Part shown: one piece after another, positions 6,980 through 11,626 of the stretch
Layout of the letters: each line of letters begins with the position of its first letter
How positions within the stretch are numbered: the first letter of the stretch is position 1
Assembly: GCA_028691575.1 (NCBI GenBank)
Contig: JAQUYY010000038.1
Span: forward strand, 1 to 11,626
Direction of reading: 5' to 3'
Length of the DNA stretch: 11,626 nt
Source of the DNA: Candidatus Gastranaerophilales bacterium
GTDB lineage: Bacteria > Cyanobacteriota > Vampirovibrionia > Gastranaerophilales > JAQUYY01
Translations under genes and position numbers: made by a program
The notes under the pieces: model-generated
What the model was told of the DNA's origin: nothing
Databases searched by the model: none
The model's input: only the letters and a program-made list of their open reading frames with translations

Positions 6980-7528
6980 CTAATTAATTTTTACTGATTG
7001 AGTAATGGTTTTATTATCTTTTTTAAATACTACGGTTAAATTTTCAACATCAATTTTTAATACTTTAACATTTTTAAAACTTTCACCTTCGCTTAGTGCT
7101 TTTGTATTTCCGTTAACACAAATAATTGCTTTGTTGCCTAAAAAACCTTTTACGTCAGTTTCTTCAATTATTTTTAGAGGGGGCAGCGTTTTATTATCCA
7201 TTGAAGAAAAACTAACCGGACTTATTCCTCCCAAATTTTCAAACGGCTTACTTCTTCCGGCATTCAGCATTGCCTGTTTAATATAATCTTCTTTTTTAGA
7301 AGGAGGGATTAAAACCAATTTTGGCTGTTGAATTTCTTTTTCTTGTTTTTCCTGAATTGTTTTTTCAACTTTTACGGTTTTTTGAAGTTCTGTTTTATTT
7401 TTTTGAATCTGAGCTTGATTTGTGGAAAAATAAAAATACCCTAAAAACACGCATATCATTAAAAAGATAAGCATCCATTTTGGATTTGTAGTATTATTTA
7501 GAGATTTTTTAATTTTATTATTATCCAT
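6980..7528 (-). CDS. PilP/GspC-like inner-membrane-anchored periplasmic connector
   Basis: Probably links the PilNO inner-membrane complex to the secretin N-domains. The 182 residues have a cytoplasmic N-terminus, one membrane segment at 18-35, a Lys/Glu/Gln-rich extended region at 40-70, an R-S-K-P-F motif at 92-96 comparable to the R-x-D-P-F of PilP, and a C-terminal beta domain at about 124-181. That domain's V-K-G-F-L-G-N-K-A-I-I-C-V-N-G opening and E-G-x-x-F-K-N-V-K-V-L-K-I-D pattern fit the PilP/GspC homology region. Classical PilP is a lipoprotein, but no lipobox is present here, so the topology is that of GspC. It sits between pilO and the secretin, exactly the pilP position, 13 bases behind pilO, with an AAGGA ribosome site. 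The gene symbol is left blank because the PilP versus GspC choice is unresolved. Confidence 0.78.
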   Translation of the reverse strand: MDNNKIKKSLNNTTNPKWMLIFLMICVFLGYFYFSTNQAQIQKNKTELQKTVKVEKTIQEKQEKEIQQPKLVLIPPSKKEDYIKQAMLNAGRSKPFENLGGISPVSFSSMDNKTLPPLKIIEETDVKGFLGNKAIICVNGNTKALSEGESFKNVKVLKIDVENLTVVFKKDNKTITQSVKIN

Positions 7529-7541
7529 TTTTTATCCTTTT

Positions 7542-8216
7542 TTATTTTGAAGTTTTTTCATCTGTTTCGGATGGTTGTTGTTGAGGTTGAAATTTGTATA
7601 TTTTGGTATTTAATGTGATTTCTACTCTTGATGCTGATTTAAACACATCTTTTTCGTAATCTTTCATTAATACTCCGTCTATCGACATTAGTCTTTGATA
7701 TTTTTCTACTTGACCTATAAATTCTAAAATATTTGGGAAATCACCGACAATTCGTATTTCTAAGGGTATTTCACAGAGAATTGCCAGCGGAATTTCTTTT
7801 TCTTTTTTTCTGCGGCTGCTTTTTTTCTCCTTAGCTTTTTCTGCTGCTGCAATGGGATCTATAATAGGAATTTGTGCTTCTCTTTTTTTATCAAAATACA
7901 ATACTTCAAGCTTATTTTTTTGAGCAAATTTTTCCAAATCCAGCAAAAGCATTGCTGTTTCATTGTTATAGGGTATTCTGTAGTCAAAATCTGCAAGTTC
8001 TTCTTTTAATTCATTAACTTCTTTGATTTCTTTTTCATTTTTTTTAGCCACTTCAAGCCTGGCTTCAAGGTTTTGCAATTCTGTTTTTTGAATTTTTAAA
8101 CTGTCTTTCAATTTATTTAATTCAAGATTTTCAGGAATTATCAAATTGAATATCAGTATAAAACTCAATATTGCAGGGATAAAACTTATTAGAAGTAATT
8201 TTTTAGATTCGTCCAT
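7542..8216 (-). CDS. pilO: Type IV pilus inner-membrane alignment protein PilO
   Basis: PilO pairs with PilN in the inner membrane and connects the cytoplasmic PilM ring to the periplasmic PilP and secretin. The 224 residues show a short cytoplasmic tail, one membrane segment at 7-27, a coiled coil at about 30-75, and a ferredoxin-like periplasmic domain. The domain includes R-I-P-Y-N-N-E-T-A at 80-88 and the typical I-P-L-E-I-R-I-V-G-D-F-P-N-I-L-E-F-I at 150-167, where PilO has its conserved G-x-(Y/F) helix start. Residues 124-141 form a Lys/Arg/Glu-rich insertion between domain strands, and the C-terminus is Gln/Pro/Ser-rich and probably disordered. It lies 20 bases behind pilN, with AAGG ahead of the ATG. 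Confidence 0.9.
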   Translation of the reverse strand: MDESKKLLLISFIPAILSFILIFNLIIPENLELNKLKDSLKIQKTELQNLEARLEVAKKNEKEIKEVNELKEELADFDYRIPYNNETAMLLLDLEKFAQKNKLEVLYFDKKREAQIPIIDPIAAAEKAKEKKSSRRKKEKEIPLAILCEIPLEIRIVGDFPNILEFIGQVEKYQRLMSIDGVLMKDYEKDVFKSASRVEITLNTKIYKFQPQQQPSETDEKTSK

Positions 8217-8236
8217 TTATTTAACCTTTTTCTATA

Positions 8237-8944
8237 TTATTCTTTTGAATAATCTTCAATTATAATCATTTTTTCATTTAAAGTAATATTATGAGGATGC
8301 CTTTCGGGTTTGTTTTTTAAATCAGATTGGATTGAAAAATTGTATATATTCATCGCTTCGTTATACTGGAAATTTCCAACAGAAGCATTTTTCATTAAGG
8401 TCGTATCGGGCAGGTTTTCATTTATATTCAAAACCATATAAGATACGGTTGTAAGCGCATGTTTATCGGCATAATTCATCTGTCCTTTTATTTCCATACC
8501 TGTATTATTTGTTCTGCCTCTTGTTTGTTGTTTATTGATTTCAGTTAACTTAACATTCCGAGGCACTATCTTTGTTATGTCTGAAAGCACTTCGTACCAA
8601 GGAACAAGCTCTTTATTTATCTGATCTCTGGCTAATAATTTTAATTTCAAAATTTCTTTTTCAAATTTTGTTGTATTGTTAAGTTGTTCAATTTTTTTTA
8701 TTTCAATATTAGTTTGTTCAATTTTACTTTCAGTGAATTTTATTTGTTTTCCTGTTTTTTTAATCGTTGATTGAAGATTGAAGAAAATTATTATGCATAA
8801 AACCATCACTATTGCCCCAACTGCCGAAATAATTCCGCAAACTTTTTTAGTTTGCTTTGTTATCGGGGGATTTTTTTGAATGATTCCCGCCATATTTTTG
8901 GAAGAAAATTTATCCTGTAATAAATTAATATCAATGATTTTCAA
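8237..8944 (-). CDS. pilN: Type IV pilus assembly protein PilN
   Basis: PilN binds the actin-like PilM through its cytoplasmic I-N-L-L motif and pairs with PilO in the periplasm. The 235 residues have I-N-L-L at 6-9, one membrane segment at about 36-56, a coiled coil at about 60-105, and the PilN/GspL-type domain beginning at W116-Y-E-V-L-S-D-I-T-K-I-V-P, closing near 207. A tail of about 28 residues follows, rich in Lys, His and acidic residues and not typical of PilN. The start is TTG at 8944: no ATG lies near, the INLL motif follows within six residues, and GAAAGGG is 7 bases upstream, overlapping the end of pilM. pilM and pilN are 4 bases apart, suggesting translational coupling. Confidence 0.9.
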   Translation of the reverse strand: MKIIDINLLQDKFSSKNMAGIIQKNPPITKQTKKVCGIISAVGAIVMVLCIIIFFNLQSTIKKTGKQIKFTESKIEQTNIEIKKIEQLNNTTKFEKEILKLKLLARDQINKELVPWYEVLSDITKIVPRNVKLTEINKQQTRGRTNNTGMEIKGQMNYADKHALTTVSYMVLNINENLPDTTLMKNASVGNFQYNEAMNIYNFSIQSDLKNKPERHPHNITLNEKMIIIEDYSKE

Positions 8945-8948
8945 GTTT

Positions 8949-10043
8949 TTACCCTTTCAATGCCAAACCTACACATGCTGCAAAAGATTGTGCAGATAAC
9001 ATATGATTTTCTGTTTTTTCAAAATTGGAAAAATCAACTATATCAGCTAATTTTTCTTCAGCTTCTTTAGAAAAATAGAGATTTTTTAAAGGATTTGCAA
9101 TTACGGTAGAAATTTTAACTTTATTAGAAATGTACTCGTCGAGTTTTTGAGTACAAATTCCTTCACCTGTCAAAATCAGTTTATTTATTTGATTTTCAGA
9201 TTTGTTTTGTGATGTATAAAAATCAATTACTTTTATAATTTCATTGGAAATATTATTAAATATGCTGCGAACTGCATTTACAAGTTTTAATTCGGTTTCA
9301 TCCTGAGTCTCTTCAGGTGTAATAAATATTGAGGTATTATAAAGTATATCTTCAGCCTGTTTATGTGACAAATTAAAATGCTCGGCTGTATCTAATATGT
9401 TTTTTTTACCGATATTTGCAGAATATGAAAATAACGGCATTCCTTTTTTAATAATATTTATTTCAGTCGATTCGTAGCCGATAATAACAGTTAGCGTCAA
9501 GATTTCAGTATCTTCAAGCAGTCCTGCATCGGCTAAAGCTCTAATAGCAGCAAAACCGCATATTTCTGCGTTTGTAGTTTTATCTTTGCCAATTGATGAA
9601 ATATAACTGTTCAACAATTCTTTTTTTGTTGCCACCATAAGAGCTTCTTTTTGATTATTATTCTCAATTATTTGCCAGTTAACCTTGACTTCATCTTTTT
9701 CAAACGGCAAATGTCTTAATATTTCTTGCAATGCCACAGATTCAAGCTCATTATCATCAACTTGAGGAAGTTTAATATTTTGTATAAAACAAGCAGTAGC
9801 AGGCAAACAAAATGCGATTTCTGTCGGATTATAATTTTTTACAATTTCAGCTAATTCGCTTTCAAATATTTCTTTACTTGTTATTTGATTTTCAAGAATA
9901 ACATTTTTAGAAAAATTCTTAAATTCAAAATCGTCAATAACTATTTTATTATCATCATTTTTTGACAATAAAGCCAGCACTCCACTGCCTGATATTGCCA
10001 AACTTAACTTCCTGTTGCTTTTCTTTTTAAAAATAGAAAACAT
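8949..10043 (-). CDS. pilM: PilM-like actin-fold protein with degenerate nucleotide-binding motifs
   Basis: PilM is a cytoplasmic actin/FtsA-like protein that docks on PilN and connects the pilus assembly ATPases to the PilNO complex. Position ahead of pilNO, length (364 residues from the chosen start), the LPQVDDNELESVALQEI segment with L-P-F-E, and the closing F-A-A-C-V-G-L-A-L-K-G all fit. The ATP-site motifs are weak: the first phosphate loop reads L-A-I-S-G-S-G-V instead of the usual hydrophobic-D-x-G-S/T-x-x-(V/I)-K, and the second reads V-I-I-G-Y-E-S-T instead of D-(I/L)-G-x-x-x-T. The adenosine loop L-T-G-E-G remains. A TTG at 10049 could also start the frame, but AAGGG (complement of 10052-10056) is 8 bases from the ATG at 10043 and only 2 from the TTG, so I chose the ATG. 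Confidence 0.88.
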   Translation of the reverse strand: MFSIFKKKSNRKLSLAISGSGVLALLSKNDDNKIVIDDFEFKNFSKNVILENQITSKEIFESELAEIVKNYNPTEIAFCLPATACFIQNIKLPQVDDNELESVALQEILRHLPFEKDEVKVNWQIIENNNQKEALMVATKKELLNSYISSIGKDKTTNAEICGFAAIRALADAGLLEDTEILTLTVIIGYESTEINIIKKGMPLFSYSANIGKKNILDTAEHFNLSHKQAEDILYNTSIFITPEETQDETELKLVNAVRSIFNNISNEIIKVIDFYTSQNKSENQINKLILTGEGICTQKLDEYISNKVKISTVIANPLKNLYFSKEAEEKLADIVDFSNFEKTENHMLSAQSFAACVGLALKG

Positions 10044-10072
10044 TTTCAAAACCCTTACTCACAAGCAAACAC

Positions 10073-10100
10073 ATTCTACATGATAAAGCCTTTTTTGCAA
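10073..10100 (-). promoter_or_regulatory. Promoter of the pilMNOP-secretin operon
   Basis: On the - strand, TTGCAA (complement of 10095-10100), a 16-base spacer and TAGAAT (complement of 10073-10078) lie 30 bases upstream of the pilM ATG. The -10 matches consensus at five of six positions. The -35 hexamer is inside a perfect palindrome (arms of T5G and CA5, 10092-10103), so a dimeric regulator bound there would compete with RNA polymerase (inference). Confidence 0.5.
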
Positions 10101-10235
10101 AAATGGAAGTTCTGAAAATAAAAAAATCATTTTGTGTTTTAAGAAATGTATTCAACTTTTAATTTATAATTGAATCTCGGGTTTATAAAATTCAACTTAA
10201 CAAATTTTTACTTTTGCAAATTATAGTTTGCAAAA
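10092..10235. repeat. Three TTTGCAAA palindromes upstream of pilM
   Basis: The 8-base palindrome TTTGCAAA occurs at 10094-10101, 10213-10220 and 10227-10234, within the 262-base gap between pilM and the second prepilin gene. The first overlaps the -35 of the operon promoter. The other two, 14 bases apart, together form a 9-bp inverted repeat (10212-10220 and 10227-10235) around a 6-base centre. I noticed one further copy in the window, inside the 560-residue gene near 4586. The same gap holds a direct repeat of ATTCAACTT at 10150-10158 and 10190-10198, exactly 40 bases apart. These could be regulator sites; the hairpin lacks a T tract, so it is not an obvious terminator. Confidence 0.45.
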
Positions 10236-10305
10236 TCAGAAACACAACATTATTTTTAATTTGAAATAATAATTCAATAAGAATATATTTCTGTCTTAAA
10301 ACCTA

Positions 10306-10923
10306 TTATTCACCGGTTCCCCAAGGATCGTCATAAGCATATATATTCGTAGGAGAACCGCTAAATTTGAACGTTTGAGGAATACCCATTACATTACTGT
10401 ATTTACCATCTTTATCATAAAATATAAGTCCATATCTATCTTTACCAACTCGATTAGGTTTTTTATGTCCATTAAGATCAATTATCATAAGCATCCATGA
10501 AGAAATTCTATAATGTATCCATTCTCTTCCTTTGTTATCAATAAATCCATAAGAATATCCTTGATTACCTTCTCTGGGTAGACACCACCAGCAATCTCCA
10601 TCCGTCATACAAGAATCAATCCAGCAACCTTCTGAAACCGCATTTATATTACAGGTTTTTAGTGTTTGAAAGTATGAAGCCAGTGCTTTTATATTATTAA
10701 ATGCTGTAGTTTGAGAATTGTTAAGAGCAGTCAACTCATAATCTAAATTAGCTCTCATCATAGCCTGACTCAAGTCACTATATGCAACTTTTTTAGCACT
10801 TTCCCACATTAATGTCTGATATGTTTGAATTATTACAGAAGTTGCTATGGTTGCTAAAACCCCAATTATTGCTATTACAATTAATGTTTCAGCAAGAGTA
10901 AAACCATTTTTGCTTTTCATCAT
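10306..10923 (-). CDS. Type IV prepilin / pseudopilin-like protein (G|F cleavage site, Cys/Trp-rich)
   Basis: A prepilin with a 7-residue leader ending in K-N-G7, mature start FTLAETLIVIAIIG, Glu+5, and a hydrophobic helix to about residue 33; this is a canonical prepilin peptidase site. The globular part is rich in Cys (91, 100, 105, 111, 114) and Trp, with EGCW at 98-101 and a C-W-W-C pair at 111-114, suggesting disulfides formed after export. A D149-L-N-G-x-K-K-P-N-x-V-G-K-D162 loop matches the first prepilin of the window. Both also share a Y-S-D-L-S-Q-A segment after the helix. The start could be either of two adjacent ATGs (10923 or 10920); GAGGAAG is suitably placed for both. It lies 262 bases upstream of pilM on the same strand, so it may supply a subunit to the machine encoded there. 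Confidence 0.88.
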   Translation of the reverse strand: MMKSKNGFTLAETLIVIAIIGVLATIATSVIIQTYQTLMWESAKKVAYSDLSQAMMRANLDYELTALNNSQTTAFNNIKALASYFQTLKTCNINAVSEGCWIDSCMTDGDCWWCLPREGNQGYSYGFIDNKGREWIHYRISSWMLMIIDLNGHKKPNRVGKDRYGLIFYDKDGKYSNVMGIPQTFKFSGSPTNIYAYDDPWGTGE

Positions 10924-11275
10924 AACTTCCTCACTTTATAACTAAAAACACAAATACGCTTATATTTTAACGAATAAAATCGCTATAAATCATGGTATAT
11001 CATGATTTCCATTATTTGTAAAGCCATATACCATGTGTAGCAAGGATTATTGGTTATAAGATTCCAAATTGCCGTAACTCATGTGGCTCATGAGTTTTCA
11101 CAAATTAAATCCCCGAAAACATGATGAACACATGGTTTGCATGGTTTAAAATCTTAATATTCTTTTGCAATAAGAGTTACAATACTATTTGTATTAAAAT
11201 AATAATATTTTTTGAAATTGTGAAAATTTCATATAAGTAGCCTAAAAAATACTAATGGATTTTGACAGCTTCAAA
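10924..11275. other. 352-base gene-free region between the second prepilin gene and the partial gene
   Basis: No start codon with a ribosome site opens a convincing frame on either strand. The part nearest the prepilin (10924-10986) should hold its promoter; I see only weak candidates such as TATAAG on the - strand (complement of 10956-10961 area). The middle (10987-11147) is dominated by CATG dyads, listed separately. The part from 11148 to 11275 is A+T-rich with short imperfect hairpins (AATAC/GTATT near 11180; TGAAAT/ATTTCA near 11213-11230) and no clear terminator for the gene beyond. Confidence 0.6.
10987..11147. repeat. Cluster of CATG dyads (three paired elements)
   Basis: Eight CATG tetramers begin at 10991, 11001, 11032, 11080, 11089, 11120, 11131 and 11140. 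Six form pairs set 9-10 bases apart. Pair 1 is a perfect 8-bp dyad, AAATCATG at 10987-10994 and CATGATTT at 11001-11008. Pair 2 is a perfect 8-bp dyad, AACTCATG at 11076-11083 and CATGAGTT at 11089-11096. Pair 3 is imperfect, AACACATG at 11127-11134 and CATGGTTT at 11140-11147. The arms of pair 1 also join a longer palindrome: CATGGTATAT at 10991-11000 matches ATATACCATG at 11026-11035 over 10 bp. Helical-turn spacing and dyad symmetry resemble binding sites for a dimeric protein, but a structured RNA or a repeat element remnant would also fit. Confidence 0.6.
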
Positions 11276-11626
11276 TTAAATGTTATCAATAACGTAGTTA
11301 TCTGAATGAGGTATATATTTTTCTCTCGTATATTTTAAACCGCATGATTTTGTACTTCTTTGCCAGGTCATATGATCTAACATTTCTTCAAAATTTTGTT
11401 CAGATATCTGACCTTTTGAACGAGCAAAACTTAATTCTCCTCTAACTTTCAAATAGGTTTCATTAAATGAATTTTTAATATTTTTCCACATATCAGGAGA
11501 AAAAACATTTTCGTTTGCGGGTTGCATAGTGTATCTGTATTTTTCGTCAACTACTATTGTCTTTTTCAAGCCCAAAAGACATGCCGCTTCAATATCAGTA
11601 TCGCTAAAAGAGCCGACACTAGGATG
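11276..11626 (-). CDS. Partial gene (5' end outside window), possible JAB/MPN-like metal-binding protein
   Basis: The frame is open to the window edge, giving 116 residues and a stop at 11276-11278. A TTG at 11575 would start a 99-residue version, but the frame continues upstream with protein-like sequence, so I treat the gene as truncated by the window. The first visible residues read H-P-S-V-G-S-F-S-D-T-D-I, followed by L-G-L-K-K-T-I-V-V-D-E-K-Y-R-Y-T-M. This resembles the second half of the H-x-H-P-x(5-6)-S-x-x-D zinc motif of JAB/MPN-type domains and the strand that follows it. The Glu and first His would lie outside the window. The C-terminal part is predicted helical (about 45-90) with no membrane segment. 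Function is uncertain: metalloprotease-like, toxin-associated JAB domain, or unrelated. Confidence 0.62.
   Translation of the reverse strand, partial: HPSVGSFSDTDIEAACLLGLKKTIVVDEKYRYTMQPANENVFSPDMWKNIKNSFNETYLKVRGELSFARSKGQISEQNFEEMLDHMTWQRSTKSCGLKYTREKYIPHSDNYVIDNI

Noticed and set aside
10049..10049. TTG at 10047-10049 as the pilM start
   Set aside because: It would be only 2 bases from the AAGGG ribosome site, while the ATG six bases further in has ideal 8-base spacing.
10212..10235. Inverted TTTGCAAA pair as a terminator for the second prepilin gene
   Set aside because: The stem is A+T-rich with only one GC step per arm and no T tract follows on the - strand.
10983..11078. A 31-codon protein-like stretch on the - strand across the CATG cluster (contains N-P-C-Y-T-W-Y-M-A-L-Q-I-M)
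   Set aside because: It has no start codon with a ribosome site at its beginning, is preceded by in-frame TGA stops, and much of it is forced by the CATG repeats. A degraded gene end is possible but not supportable from this sequence.
11076..11100. Hairpin with AACTCATG/CATGAGTT arms followed by TTTT on the + strand as an intrinsic terminator
   Set aside because: No + strand gene lies upstream that would need it, the stem is only 8 bp, and identical-style dyads nearby lack T tracts, so it fits the CATG dyad series better.
10987..11147. CRISPR array
   Set aside because: The repeated units are short (4-10 bases), symmetric and unevenly spaced, with no constant repeat-spacer length and no cas gene.

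Overview
The window is strongly A+T-rich with compact gene spacing and Gram-negative envelope genes: a secretin, a PilMNO-like inner-membrane assembly and FTLAETL-type prepilins. Together with an omega subunit that resembles the short cyanobacterial form (N-K-Y-x-L ... K-P-V-x-x-A-I), this suggests a non-photosynthetic relative of Cyanobacteria, most likely the gut-associated Vampirovibrionia/Melainabacteria (Gastranaerophilales). That placement is inference from protein character, not from a marker search. Non-ATG starts are common: sppA begins with GTG, and rsfS and pilN with TTG.

Left part, + strand (1-2620): a housekeeping run of mazG (5' end cut by the window edge), an SppA-like S49 peptidase without a membrane anchor, and rsfS. 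It is followed, behind its own near-consensus promoter, by a type IV prepilin-like gene. Middle part, - strand (2626-5022): a small ACT-like protein of the TM1266 'hydrogenase system regulator' type, rpoZ with its own promoter and terminator, and a 560-residue multi-span membrane protein that I do not recognise and that carries a repeated hydrophobic motif.

Right part, - strand (5206-10043): a five-gene operon in the order pilM-pilN-pilO-pilP/gspC-like-secretin. It has one promoter upstream of pilM and a 13-bp hairpin terminator after the secretin gene. Together these proteins would form the cytoplasmic ring, inner-membrane alignment complex, periplasmic connector and outer-membrane channel of a type IV pilus or type II secretion machine. 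No assembly ATPase (PilB/GspE), platform protein (PilC/GspF) or prepilin peptidase is present, so those must lie elsewhere. A second prepilin-like gene lies upstream of the operon (10306-10923). The two prepilins flank the region, and both carry an E-G-C-W motif and a D-x-N-G-x-K-K-P-N-x-V-G-K-D loop, so they are plausible substrates of this machine.

Far right: a 352-base gene-free stretch (10924-11275) holds eight CATG tetramers, six of them in three pairs set 9-10 bases apart. Two pairs are perfect 8-bp dyads and one is imperfect. This is the least explained non-coding signal in the window. Beyond it is the 3' part of a gene whose reading frame runs off the edge and whose visible N-terminus (HPS...S-x-x-D) resembles the end of a JAB/MPN-like metal-binding motif.

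I see no rRNA, tRNA, CRISPR array or intact mobile element. The most unusual items are the CATG dyad cluster, the degenerate nucleotide-binding motifs of PilM, the membrane-anchored GspC-like protein in the PilP position, and the unrecognised 560-residue protein.
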